This document shows positions 9,666 to 17,612 of a DNA stretch of 64,000 bases, piece by piece; position 1 is the first letter of the stretch, and every line of letters starts with the position of its first letter. The stretch covers positions 1-64,000 of the forward strand of contig NZ_JAQQTG010000020.1 in assembly GCF_028561335.1 (NCBI RefSeq), written 5' to 3'. The DNA comes from Aequorivita todarodis. Its GTDB lineage: Bacteria > Bacteroidota > Bacteroidia > Flavobacteriales > Flavobacteriaceae. Below the pieces are notes generated by a model that made no database searches, was not told the DNA's origin, and worked only from the letters and a program-made list of their open reading frames with translations. A program made the translations under genes and the position numbers.

Positions 9666-9783
9666 GAACCCGAAGGGTTCAAGTATTTATAGAAAACATT
9701 TGTTATCCGGAGGTTCGACCCCGATGGGGTCGCATACCTATTTGTCCATCTTTTTTCTATAAATATGTAATTCCTTCGGGATT
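9666..9783 (-). repeat. Solo REP triad (P1-P2-P3) in the dnaE-dinB gap
   Basis: On the minus strand the order is P1 AATCCCGAAGGAATT (9783-9769), the ATTTATAG arm, P2 CGACCCCATCGGGGTCG (9732-9716), the CTATAAAT arm and P3 GAACCCTTCGGGTTC (9680-9666). This is the same three-hairpin unit found seven times around the transposase gene at 58374-58841, almost 50 kb away. Confidence 0.8.
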
Positions 9784-9802
9784 GTCTCAGCTTGTTCATG
9801 CT

Positions 9803-9823
9803 GTCTTACGTCCCACGTCTTAT
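9803..9823 (-). repeat. Inverted heptamer repeats before dinB
   Basis: TCTTACG-TCCCACG-TCTTAT units are the reverse complement, with two mismatches, of the repeat at 9627-9647. Together the two blocks bracket the REP triad as an inverted repeat. Confidence 0.55.
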
Positions 9824-9846
9824 CGCCCTAAGTCAATTTTTTAAAA

Positions 9847-11064
9847 ATGAACGACAAAAGAAACATAGTGCATATGGATTTGGACACCTTTTTTGTGTCC
9901 TGCGAACGCTTGCTGGATCGCAAGTTAATTGGCAAACCTGTATTGATAGGCGGTACCAGCGACCGGGGCGTGGTGGCCTCGTGCAGTTATGAGGCGCGGA
10001 GCTTTGGCATCCATTCGGCCATGCCGATGAAGTTGGCGCGGCAGCTTTGCCCCGAAGCCATCGTGGTGCGGGGCAATGCGGGCATTTACAGCAAATTTTC
10101 TGATACGGTTACAGACGTTATAAAAGAAAGCGTACCGCTCTATGAAAAATCGTCGGTAGATGAATTTTATATCGACCTTACGGGAATGGACAAGTTTTTC
10201 GGTTGCGAAAAATTAGCTTCGGAATTACGGCAACGTATTATCAGAGAAACCGGATTGCCCATTTCCTTCGGACTTTCCGTTAACAAGACCGTTTCAAAAA
10301 TTGCTACGGGCGAGGCAAAGCCCAACAACCAAATCCATATTTTAAAAGGCACCGAAAAACCCTTTCTTTCCCCTTTATCGGTAAACAAAATTCCCATGGT
10401 GGGTCAAGTTACCTACCGGGCCTTCTGCGATCTGGGCATAAAACAAATAAAAACAATACAAGAAATGCCCGTAGAAATGATGACCAAAGTTTTTGGAAAG
10501 AACGGGCAGACCATTTGGCAGAAAGCAAACGGTATAGACAATACGCCCGTAGAGCAATATACCGAGCGTAAATCCATATCTACCGAACGCAGCTTTGACC
10601 GCGACACTACCGATGTGAAAAAACTGGAAGGCATCATCATTGCGATGGCCGAGAATCTGGTTTTTCAATTGCGGCGGGGCAATAAGCTTACTGCCTGCGT
10701 TACTTTCAAAATACGGTATTCCGATTTTCAGACCTATACGATGCAGCAGAAAATACCCTACAGTTCCGCAGACCATAAAATTATTCCCGTGGTAATGGAA
10801 CTGTTTAAAAAATTGTACCAGCGCCGATTGTTGGTGCGGATGGTGGGCGTTCGCTTCAGTCATTTGGTGGAAGGCGGTTTCCAGATAGACCTTTTTGACG
10901 ACAATGAAAAAATAATCAACCTCTACCATGCGATGGACAAGATGCGCGACCGTTACGGCGACCGGGCCGTGATGCGCGCCGCCGGAATGGAGGCCAAGAG
11001 CATCGGCCGCTGGAACCCGTTTACGGGTACGCCGCCGCCGCTGTTGCCCAATAGAAGGAGATAA
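9847..11064 (+). CDS. dinB: DNA polymerase IV (Y-family)
   Basis: 405 aa. Y-family translesion polymerase with catalytic acids intact: HMDLDTFF (D11) and SSVDEFYID (about D105/E106). The fingers motif VVASCSYEARSFGIHSAMP is present, as are helix-hairpin-helix and little-finger regions. QIDLF at about 346-350 is a canonical beta-clamp-binding motif, which supports an active clamp-tethered enzyme rather than a catalytically dead ImuB. It extends past slipped or damaged primers. It lies 216 bp after the dnaE-type gene in the same direction; the gap is entirely repeat DNA, so co-transcription is possible but not assured. The C-terminus is proline/arginine-rich (TPPPLLPNRRR). Confidence 0.93.
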   Translation: MNDKRNIVHMDLDTFFVSCERLLDRKLIGKPVLIGGTSDRGVVASCSYEARSFGIHSAMPMKLARQLCPEAIVVRGNAGIYSKFSDTVTDVIKESVPLYEKSSVDEFYIDLTGMDKFFGCEKLASELRQRIIRETGLPISFGLSVNKTVSKIATGEAKPNNQIHILKGTEKPFLSPLSVNKIPMVGQVTYRAFCDLGIKQIKTIQEMPVEMMTKVFGKNGQTIWQKANGIDNTPVEQYTERKSISTERSFDRDTTDVKKLEGIIIAMAENLVFQLRRGNKLTACVTFKIRYSDFQTYTMQQKIPYSSADHKIIPVVMELFKKLYQRRLLVRMVGVRFSHLVEGGFQIDLFDDNEKIINLYHAMDKMRDRYGDRAVMRAAGMEAKSIGRWNPFTGTPPPLLPNRRR

Positions 11065-11073
11065 AAGCCTCCG

Positions 11074-11117
11074 AGCCCCTGCCTGCTTGCCACTTCGGCA
11101 GGCAGGCCCAAAGGGGA
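11074..11117 (+). repeat. 3'-end element after dinB with nested hairpin
   Basis: AGCCCC, then TGCCTGC...GCAGGCAGG, then CCCAAAGGGGAA, starting 9 nt after the dinB stop. Same architecture and same sense orientation as 9527-9577. Confidence 0.7.
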
Positions 11118-11205
11118 ATCTTAAAATATTGATCAAATCTTCTAAAAAGAATACATCATTTAACTTTAGGCACTTAAATTCCCAATTCAGTACAAAATAA
11201 GATGC

Positions 11206-11213
11206 TATCTTTG
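11206..11213 (+). promoter_or_regulatory. Candidate sdaA -7 element
   Basis: TATCTTTG matches TAnnTTTG and sits 18 nt before the sdaA ATG. No clear TTG lies at the expected upstream distance. Confidence 0.4.
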
Positions 11214-11231
11214 TTTTTAAAAGAAATTTGA

Positions 11232-12656
11232 ATGGAAAGTATCAGCGTTTTTGACATGTTATCGATTGGCGTCGGGCCGTCGAGTTCGCATACATTAGGT
11301 CCGTGGCGCGCAGCCTTGCGATGGATTGAGGAACTGAAAGAAAAAAATCAATTTGAAGACGTTGTGGCAATTTCAGTGGATCTCTATGGCTCGTTATCAT
11401 TAACCGGAAAAGGGCATGCTACAGATATTGCGGTCATGCTGGGATTGATGGGGTTTGACCCCGAAACCTTTCCCATTGAAGATATAGAAAAAGAAATTGA
11501 TTTTATCAATTCAGAAAATAAATTGAAACTGAACGGCGAATTGGAAGTTCCCTTTTTTCCGAAGCAAAACATCATCTTCAACCGAAAGTTTTTAGAGTTT
11601 CACCCCAATGGAATGACTTTTAGGGCCACATTGAAGGATGGCTCCAAAAAATCTTCTTCCTTTTATTCCATAGGCGGCGGATTTACTGTAAAAGAAGAGC
11701 GCAAGAACAAAAAGATTAAACTTGATAAATTTGCGAAATTTCCATTCCCCATTGAAAAAGGAACGGAGCTTTTGGCATATTGCAAGGCTGAAGGAAAAAG
11801 CATTTCTGAAATAGTACTCGAAAACGAAAAGTCATTGCGAAGCGAAGCCGAAATAAATGACGGTCTAAAGAAAATCTGGGATGTCATGCTCGATTCCATG
11901 TACGTTGGCGCCCATACGGAAGGTACTTTGCCGGGCGGGCTCAACGTTACGCGAAGAGCTTTCGATATGAACAGGAACCTAATTGGCGATACTAAGTATT
12001 CAAATGCGGAAGAATGGATTGGCGCCATTAGAAACACCGAGGTAAAATTCCGTCAGATTTTAAAGTGGGTTTCGTGTTTTGCATTGGCCGTAAATGAAGT
12101 GAATGCTTCGTTGGGACGCGTGGTTACAGCGCCAACCAACGGAAGCGCAGGGGTAATTCCAGCCGTGATGATGTATTATATGGTAATCGAAAACCACGAT
12201 GCCAACTTTGAGGATGTCCGTAAATTTTTGCTCACCTCGGGTGAAATTGGCAGTATTTTCAAAAAAGGCGCTACCATTTCAGCGGCGATGGGCGGCTGCC
12301 AGGCAGAGATCGGCGTTTCCTCCTCCATGGCCGCCGGTGCCCTGTGTGAACTAATGGGCGGCACGCCCGAACAATGCCTGATGGCCAGTGAAATTGCAAT
12401 GGAACATCATTTGGGAATGACCTGCGACCCCATTGCCGGCTTGGTCCAAATTCCGTGTATTGAACGCAATGCGATGGGTGCCATTAAAGCCATAAATGCC
12501 TGTGAAATGGCTTTGGACAGCGATCCTTCAAAGGCAAAAGTGCCACTCGATAAAGTAATTGCAACCATGTGGGAAACGGCCAAGGATATGACCTCTAAAT
12601 ACAAGGAAACCAGCGAGGGCGGTCTTGCCGTGCAAGTGAATATTAGCGATTGCTAA
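11232..12656 (+). CDS. sdaA: L-serine ammonia-lyase, iron-sulfur type
   Basis: 474 aa. Single-chain enzyme in which the beta (ACT-like) half and the catalytic alpha half are fused. The start motif [17 protein letters not shown] is diagnostic. The alpha half contains [16 protein letters not shown] and a conserved series of cysteines ([29 protein letters not shown]), several of which ligate the oxygen-sensitive [4Fe-4S] cluster. It deaminates serine to pyruvate and ammonia in the cytoplasm. Own promoter box at 11206-11213. Convergent with the next gene, two bases away, with no terminator between them. Confidence 0.96.
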   Translation: MESISVFDMLSIGVGPSSSHTLGPWRAALRWIEELKEKNQFEDVVAISVDLYGSLSLTGKGHATDIAVMLGLMGFDPETFPIEDIEKEIDFINSENKLKLNGELEVPFFPKQNIIFNRKFLEFHPNGMTFRATLKDGSKKSSSFYSIGGGFTVKEERKNKKIKLDKFAKFPFPIEKGTELLAYCKAEGKSISEIVLENEKSLRSEAEINDGLKKIWDVMLDSMYVGAHTEGTLPGGLNVTRRAFDMNRNLIGDTKYSNAEEWIGAIRNTEVKFRQILKWVSCFALAVNEVNASLGRVVTAPTNGSAGVIPAVMMYYMVIENHDANFEDVRKFLLTSGEIGSIFKKGATISAAMGGCQAEIGVSSSMAAGALCELMGGTPEQCLMASEIAMEHHLGMTCDPIAGLVQIPCIERNAMGAIKAINACEMALDSDPSKAKVPLDKVIATMWETAKDMTSKYKETSEGGLAVQVNISDC

Positions 12657-12658
12657 AA

Positions 12659-13123
12659 TTATTCCTTCTTACAGCTCCCAATGCGCAAGGAATCTATAAT
12701 GTTCAGAATCTTCCAACTCTCGTCCGTATATACCAGCGTAAATGAATTGGCGCCACAATGGTTGAATTTTCCGTCCAGATAATACTCATAAGGTGCCCAA
12801 ACGTGCGCAAGATTACCGTCGCTATTAACAATAAAATCGGTCAATTGCTCATCCCAATTCAGCTCTTTTCCCTTTGTGGCTGCATACAGAAGCAAATTTG
12901 AAGCTCTAATATACATTAGAATATTTTCCTGCTCGGTATCAAGATAGGCGCGATTCATGGTCATATTGGGGTGCATCACCGATTTCATTTTTAGCGTGTC
13001 GCCCGCACGATACCCATCCATAAAAATATTGATGATTATTTTGGCATTTTCCGTAGAGAGCGATTCTTGGCCAAAACTCTGGGCTGCCATTAAAATTGAA
13101 AAAAGAAGGAATACAGATTTCAT
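12659..13123 (-). CDS. Exported NTF2-like (SnoaL-type) protein
   Basis: 154 aa. Signal peptide MKSVFLLFSILMAAQSFGQ, then a single cone-shaped alpha+beta fold: long helix (AKIIINIFMDGYRAGD), then strands with NLAHVWAPYEYYLDGK and SFTLVYTDESWKILNIID, the usual NTF2-like closing strand. Members can be hydrolases, isomerases or non-catalytic binding proteins; no catalytic signature is evident. Divergent from panB, with 71 nt between start codons. Confidence 0.7.
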   Translation of the reverse strand: MKSVFLLFSILMAAQSFGQESLSTENAKIIINIFMDGYRAGDTLKMKSVMHPNMTMNRAYLDTEQENILMYIRASNLLLYAATKGKELNWDEQLTDFIVNSDGNLAHVWAPYEYYLDGKFNHCGANSFTLVYTDESWKILNIIDSLRIGSCKKE

Positions 13124-13137
13124 CTTGAAAATTTTAC

Positions 13138-13166
13138 TTGGTTACTCTTCAAAAATAGTACTTTTA
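13138..13166 (+). promoter_or_regulatory. Candidate panB promoter
   Basis: TTG at 13138-13140 and TACTTTTA at 13159-13166, spaced 18 nt, approximate the flavobacterial consensus. The ATG is at 13195. Confidence 0.35.
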
Positions 13167-13194
13167 CATTTTATTAAAACCAGTTTTAGAGAAT

Positions 13195-14013
13195 ATGTCA
13201 ACAGCCAAAAAAGAATATAAGCGCATCACTACCAAAACTTTGGTAGATATGAAAAAGAAGGGTGAAAAAATCTCCATGCTAACGGCCTATGATTTTACCA
13301 TGGCCAAAATCGTTGACAGCGCCGGAATAGACGTAATTTTGGTAGGCGATTCTGCTTCAAACGTTATGGCAGGCCATGAAACCACCCTGCCAATAACCTT
13401 GGATCAAATGATATATCACGCAGCATCGGTAGTTCGGGCTATTGAGCGCAGTTTGGTGGTGGTTGATCTACCTTTCGGAAGCTATCAAAGCGACCCAAAG
13501 GAAGCCTTGCGTTCTGCCATTAGAATCATGAAAGAAAGTGGCGGCCACGCAGTAAAGCTTGAGGGCGGCAAGGAAGTAAAGGAATCGATAAAACGCATTT
13601 TGAACGCGGGAATCCCCGTAATGGGGCATTTGGGCCTAACGCCACAATCCATTTATAAATTCGGGACTTATACCGTTCGGGCGAAAGAGGAAGAAGAAGC
13701 TGAAAAACTGATTGAAGACGCTATCTTACTGGAAAAAACGGGCTGTTTTGCAGTGGTCCTCGAAAAAGTGCCGGCCAAATTGGCCAAAGAAGTTGCCGAA
13801 AAAATAAGCATCCCCGTAATTGGGATCGGTGCCGGAAACGGCGTTGATGGCCAGGTTTTGGTAACCCACGATATGCTTGGGATGACCCACGAATTCAATC
13901 CGCGTTTTTTGCGACGCTACCTCGATTTATATACCGAAATGAAAAACGCTTTTAGCCAATACAGTACAGACGTGAAAAGCGGTGATTTTCCGAACGAAAA
14001 TGAACAATACTGA
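13195..14013 (+). CDS. panB: 3-methyl-2-oxobutanoate hydroxymethyltransferase
   Basis: 272 aa, standard length. Transfers a hydroxymethyl group from methylene-THF to 2-oxoisovalerate, giving ketopantoate for pantothenate and CoA synthesis. The TIM-barrel signatures are present: [19 protein letters not shown] with D52, [11 protein letters not shown] with D91, KLEGGKE with E123 (the Mg2+ and substrate ligands), [17 protein letters not shown] and the closing [15 protein letters not shown]. The rluA homologue follows 160 nt downstream, separated by heptamer and octamer repeats; panC is not nearby. Confidence 0.97.
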   Translation: MSTAKKEYKRITTKTLVDMKKKGEKISMLTAYDFTMAKIVDSAGIDVILVGDSASNVMAGHETTLPITLDQMIYHAASVVRAIERSLVVVDLPFGSYQSDPKEALRSAIRIMKESGGHAVKLEGGKEVKESIKRILNAGIPVMGHLGLTPQSIYKFGTYTVRAKEEEEAEKLIEDAILLEKTGCFAVVLEKVPAKLAKEVAEKISIPVIGIGAGNGVDGQVLVTHDMLGMTHEFNPRFLRRYLDLYTEMKNAFSQYSTDVKSGDFPNENEQY

Positions 14014-14023
14014 GAGGAAATTT

Positions 14024-14058
14024 CAAACAAAATTCCAAATAGCAAATTCCAAATTCCA
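14024..14058 (+). repeat. Heptamer repeats (aattcca family)
   Basis: Units caaacaa, aattcca, aatagca, aattcca, aattcca in perfect 7-bp register, starting 10 nt after the panB stop. Confidence 0.7.
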
Positions 14059-14087
14059 AAGTATATTTTTTTCGAAACTAAACCTTC

Positions 14088-14167
14088 TAAACCCATAAAC
14101 TCCTCAACTCATAAACCCATAAACCCATAAACTCATAAACTTTTAAACCCATAAACTTTTAAACCCC
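14088..14167 (+). repeat. Octamer repeats (taaaccca family)
   Basis: About ten 8-bp units (taaaccca, taaactcc, tcaactca, taaacttt and variants) in continuous 8-bp register, running to within 7 nt of the probable start of the next gene. The same family occurs at 52585-52616 and 60534-60629. Confidence 0.75.
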
Positions 14168-14173
14168 ATACCC

Positions 14174-14872
14174 ATTAATCCAAAAACACACAGCAACAAA
14201 GACAACCTTCAAGTTCTGTTTGAAGACAATCATTTAATTGTGGTCAACAAACGCCCGGGCGATATTGTGCAGGGCGACAAAACGGGCGATGCCCCCCTTT
14301 CAGAGGTTGTAAAGGAATATATTGCAGAAAAGTACGCCAAGCCGGGTGCTGTTTTTCTTGGCGTTGTCCACAGGTTGGACCGTCCCACAAGCGGGATTGT
14401 GGTTTTTGCAAGAACTTCAAAAGCATTGACGCGGTTGAACAAAATGTTTTCTGAAAGGGAAACAGAGAAAATATATTGGGCCATCGTTAAAAACACGCCT
14501 CCAAAAATCGAAGATACACTTACACATTATTTAAAAAGAAACCCAAAGCAAAACAAATCCTATTCCCATACCAAAGAAGTGCCGGACAGCAAAAAAGCGG
14601 TGCTTCATTATAAAATTCTGAAAAAACTGGACAATTATTATTTATTGGAAGTGGTTCTCGAAACCGGAAGGCACCATCAAATCCGGTCCCAGCTTTCGGC
14701 TATTGGTTGCCCCATAAAAGGAGATTTGAAATACGGTTTCGACCGAAGCAACCCGGACGGCAGCATTCACCTTCACGCTAAAAAGTTAACGTTGATCCAT
14801 CCGGTCCAAAAAGAAAAAATCACTATTGAAGCGCCAACGCCCGAAGATTCGGTTTGGAATGCTTGCAATTAA
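14174..14872 (+). CDS. RluA-family pseudouridine synthase with non-canonical start
   Basis: About 232 aa if translation begins at ATT 14174 (INPKTHSNKDNLQVLFEDNH...). The conserved first strand LQVLFEDNHLIVVNKRPGDIVQ lies upstream of the first GTG (14240), and the frame holds no ATG, GTG or TTG between the stop at 14144 and 14240. An ATT (or ATA 14168) start, or loss of the original ATG, is therefore implied. The catalytic motif HRLDRPTSGIVVFART carries the nucleophilic Asp; RHHQIRSQLSAIGCPIKGDLKYG and LHAKKL complete the RluA fold. It isomerises uridines in rRNA or tRNA; the target is unknown. It overlaps the convergent response regulator by 4 nt. Confidence 0.8.
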   Translation: MNPKTHSNKDNLQVLFEDNHLIVVNKRPGDIVQGDKTGDAPLSEVVKEYIAEKYAKPGAVFLGVVHRLDRPTSGIVVFARTSKALTRLNKMFSERETEKIYWAIVKNTPPKIEDTLTHYLKRNPKQNKSYSHTKEVPDSKKAVLHYKILKKLDNYYLLEVVLETGRHHQIRSQLSAIGCPIKGDLKYGFDRSNPDGSIHLHAKKLTLIHPVQKEKITIEAPTPEDSVWNACN

Positions 14873-15522
14873 AGCTTTATCAAATTTTTCTTCAAAGCAA
14901 AAATCACCAATCCTACCCTGTTCTTAATTTTAAGTCGGGTGAAAAGATCATGTCTGTAACCGTCAATAGTTTTAGGGCTCAGCTTCATTACTTCCGCAAT
15001 TTCTTTGTAAGTCATTTCAGAACAGGCCAATTGGATGAAGGTAAGTTCATTTTCCTTAAAATCCATCAACCCCAACTCTTCATCGGGATTTAAGGAATGC
15101 AGAAGGGTTTCGGAAACTTTTTCGGAATGGTAATATCCTTTATCTATCAATTCCTGCAGGGCGGTGTTTAAAATTTCCGGGTGAATGTCTTTCAGCAAAT
15201 ATCCTTTTGCACCCTTGCGCAACATTCTCAATATGGTCTGCTCCTCATCTTCCATAGAAAGTGCCAGGGTTTTTATTTTTGGATGGTTTAGCGTCAGCCA
15301 TTCAGCCGTTTCAAAACCGTCCATTACCGGCATATTGATATCGAGCAATACGATGTCTGGCAAATCACCTTCTTTTTCAATGCGTTCCTGTAATTCCACC
15401 CCATTTTTTGCGTGGAAAAGCACCTTAAAGTTGGGAAATGAATTGATGAGCTTTTCCAAAGAACCGGCAAAAAGGGAGTGGTCGTCAACTATGGCTACGG
15501 TATGTTTTTTTTCTTGGGTCAT
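14869..15522 (-). CDS. LuxR/NarL-family response regulator
   Basis: 217 aa. Receiver domain (VAIVDDHSLFAGSL acidic pair; phosphorylation site in VLLDINMPVMDGFE; switch Lys in KGYLLKD), then a C-terminal LuxR HTH (ELTFIQLACSEMTYKEIAEVMKLS...). Partner of the histidine kinase immediately upstream, whose stop and this start overlap at one base (TAATG), implying translational coupling. Regulon unknown. Confidence 0.93.
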   Translation of the reverse strand: MTQEKKHTVAIVDDHSLFAGSLEKLINSFPNFKVLFHAKNGVELQERIEKEGDLPDIVLLDINMPVMDGFETAEWLTLNHPKIKTLALSMEDEEQTILRMLRKGAKGYLLKDIHPEILNTALQELIDKGYYHSEKVSETLLHSLNPDEELGLMDFKENELTFIQLACSEMTYKEIAEVMKLSPKTIDGYRHDLFTRLKIKNRVGLVIFALKKNLIKL

Positions 15523-16319
15523 TATATGCTTTTATATGGGTATTTTATAGACAACCTTGTACCCTTTCCTATTTCTGAAATTATGGAAAATTCTGCATTC
15601 AGTAGCGCAGCGCGGCTATGCATTGTTTCCATTCCGGAACTGTCAGTTTTGTACGAGGTATCAAAACCAACACCGTCATCTTCGGCAGTTATTTCCAGTG
15701 TTTTTTCTTTATAATCTAAATGTACGAATAATTTTGAAGCCTTTGCGTGTTTGATAACGTTTGATAGGAATTCCTGAAGGATTCGAAAGACAATGATTTC
15801 ACTGGCACTGCTCAATGGCACGATATCGCCAGAGATTTTTAAGGACGCATTTAAATAGTCCAAACGGTTAAACCGGTCCAGTTCCACTTGCAGAGATTTT
15901 AGCAATCCATTTTTCAGGACCACGTCATTGTTTAAAACTTTAGAAAGCGACCGAATTTCCTGTACGGTCTCCTGCACTACCCCCTTTGTTTCCTTTATTT
16001 GGGCGTGATACGTATCCGGGGCTGAATTCATCAGAACATTCAACTGGATATTGGCTACCGAAAGCAACTGGCCCACATTGTCGTGAAGTTCCCAAGCTAT
16101 GTTTTTCAGGGTCTGTTCCTGGATTTCTATCTGCGAATTGGCAAGTTCTCTTTGGTAGCGCTTTTCGGCTTCATAACGCTCTTTGAGAAATTTGTTCTTA
16201 CGACGCTGAAAAGCGACAACTACAACAATTGCGAAGACCGCAAAAAACAATAGTACCGCTATAAAGTAAACTATTAAAAGTTTCTCTTGGGGAAGTAAGG
16301 GTCCTTTTTCCGTAAGCAT
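15522..16319 (-). CDS. NarL-type sensor histidine kinase
   Basis: 265 aa. One N-terminal membrane segment (about 12-34, LLIVYFIAVLLFFAVFAIVV), a coiled coil, a HisKA_3 dimerisation helix with phospho-acceptor in AWELHDNVGQLLSVA, and a HATPase domain (EDDGVGFD, then SGMETMHSRAALL). There is no periplasmic sensor domain, so it may sense membrane or cytoplasmic cues, or rely on the membrane protein encoded just upstream, whose gene it overlaps by 46 nt. Confidence 0.9.
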   Translation of the reverse strand: MLTEKGPLLPQEKLLIVYFIAVLLFFAVFAIVVVVAFQRRKNKFLKERYEAEKRYQRELANSQIEIQEQTLKNIAWELHDNVGQLLSVANIQLNVLMNSAPDTYHAQIKETKGVVQETVQEIRSLSKVLNNDVVLKNGLLKSLQVELDRFNRLDYLNASLKISGDIVPLSSASEIIVFRILQEFLSNVIKHAKASKLFVHLDYKEKTLEITAEDDGVGFDTSYKTDSSGMETMHSRAALLNAEFSIISEIGKGTRLSIKYPYKSI

Positions 16320-16978
16320 ATTAAAAATCCAGCTATATATATGGAATATAACAAGTAGTTAGTCCCAAAGATAACCTGTCTGTACAAACTGACAAAGCTG
16401 GGGTCAACGGAATTACTATAATAGATGCTATAAAGAAATAATGGCGTGGTGCAGAGATGGAAAATCAGCGCTCCCACCGAAACATAGAAGGGCACACTTT
16501 TATGAACCTGCAATATTTGATCGCTCTTTAGCAATTCCAAATAATAAAAAGCGATACTCAGGAAGATTAGCAAGGTTCCCAAAATATTGGAGATTGGCAT
16601 GAATTTTACGAAGAATTCTCCCGAAAAAATAATTTCCAAAATACTTACTGCCAAAAACACAACCGAAACACGATTAAGGATGACAATAGATTTTTTGGCA
16701 GACAAGTACCACTTAAAATAGTTGATGTAAAACAAATAACTAATAATGGAATAAATATTACCCCACCAATAATTGCTTTCGAAGGAAGTTCCCTTCAAAA
16801 ATTGCAAAAAACCCGTATTCACGAAATAGGCATACCAACTAAAAAGTTCGGAAAAAACCGTAATACCCAAAAACCAAACCAGATAGAAAGTAGGTTTAGA
16901 TTTATTATTTCGATAATAAAATATGCCAATTAGGAAGGCAACGATTTCTAAAAAGTTTGAGAAAAAACCAGCTATCAC
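16274..16978 (-). CDS. Seven-helix-like integral membrane protein of unknown function
   Basis: 234 aa, with about six or seven hydrophobic segments (MIAGFFSNFLEIVAFLIGIFY; YLVWFLGITVFSELFSWYAYF; IYSIISYLFYINYFKWYL; VVFLAVSILEIIFSG; ILGTLLIFLSIAFYYLELL; YVSVGALIFHLCTTPLF; LLYSIYIAGFLICLR). Its 3' end overlaps the histidine kinase start by 46 nt, so the two are surely co-translated. I infer a membrane-embedded sensory or accessory partner of the kinase; no named family was recognised. Confidence 0.75.
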   Translation of the reverse strand: MIAGFFSNFLEIVAFLIGIFYYRNNKSKPTFYLVWFLGITVFSELFSWYAYFVNTGFLQFLKGTSFESNYWWGNIYSIISYLFYINYFKWYLSAKKSIVILNRVSVVFLAVSILEIIFSGEFFVKFMPISNILGTLLIFLSIAFYYLELLKSDQILQVHKSVPFYVSVGALIFHLCTTPLFLYSIYYSNSVDPSFVSLYRQVIFGTNYLLYSIYIAGFLICLRKKDPYFPKRNF

Positions 16979-16981
16979 CTA

Positions 16982-17332
16982 TTAATAATTTGTTGGCGGA
17001 AAACCGGTAATACTTCGGTTTAAAGGTTCTAAATTATAATTATTTGGAGAGCCTAAGGTAACCCCATTGGTAGGTGCTAAAAATACGGTTGCCTTATCAT
17101 TAGTAGCGCTATCATAAGCTGCAAAATAAATGCGAACGCCGGGTTGGGCACCCAAACCCGAACCGGCTTTTATATAATCCAAAAACTGTTGAAGCTCAGC
17201 TACACTGAATAAAAACTCGCGCGTATCCGCAGACCCCATGGCCCGCTCAATATCCACAGCCCGTGTTGCTACCCAGTTATCCTGTAATTGCCTTGCTTCG
17301 GCCACGGTAATACAATTTGATGGTTTTGACAT
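16982..17332 (-). CDS. Small protein of unknown function upstream of the two-component genes
   Basis: 116 aa from ATG 17332 (MSKPSNCITVAEARQLQDNW); the open frame reaches back to 17407, but the extra residues look hydrophobic and unnatural. Soluble, no signal peptide. Not recognised. It ends FPPTNY three bases before the membrane protein gene starts, so it probably heads the operon of small protein, membrane protein, kinase and regulator. Confidence 0.65.
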   Translation of the reverse strand: MSKPSNCITVAEARQLQDNWVATRAVDIERAMGSADTREFLFSVAELQQFLDYIKAGSGLGAQPGVRIYFAAYDSATNDKATVFLAPTNGVTLGSPNNYNLEPLNRSITGFPPTNY

Positions 17333-17410
17333 AATTGAAATTGTTTTATTGGTTATATATGCAACGAATGTAACAAAAACAATCAAATAAGCATTTTTTA
17401 AGCGCAATAA

Positions 17411-17448
17411 ACAGGGAAAATCCCTTTCTAAAAAAGGGTTTTTCCTGT
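17411..17448 (-). repeat. Inverted repeat ahead of the signalling operon
   Basis: ACAGGGAAAATCCCTTT (17411-17427) pairs imperfectly with AAAGGGTTTTTCCTGT (17433-17448). It lies about 80 nt before the start at 17332; it could be an operator or a terminator of the DUF2891 gene. Nothing else was recognised in 17333-17612. Confidence 0.4.
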
Positions 17449-17612
17449 GAAACTGTAAGAGCTTTACTTACATGCAAAAAAAGTAAAAAACCCCTTACCG
17501 CTTACCGTAAAATACTGTTTTAAAGAACGTTGACGCAACATTTGATTATATTCTTCCAAAAAAGGTTGTCCGTAAATTGTATGTAACGTAGAAGACTGTT
17601 CTAATTTAGAAC

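Noticed and set aside
9847-11064. Reading dinB as an inactive ImuB
   Set aside because: All catalytic acids (D11 and the SSVDEF pair) and a full QIDLF clamp motif are present.
10375-11136. Long open frame (about 250 codons) opposite dinB
   Set aside because: Antisense shadow of dinB; Cys/His-rich low-quality peptide, no start context and no recognisable domain.
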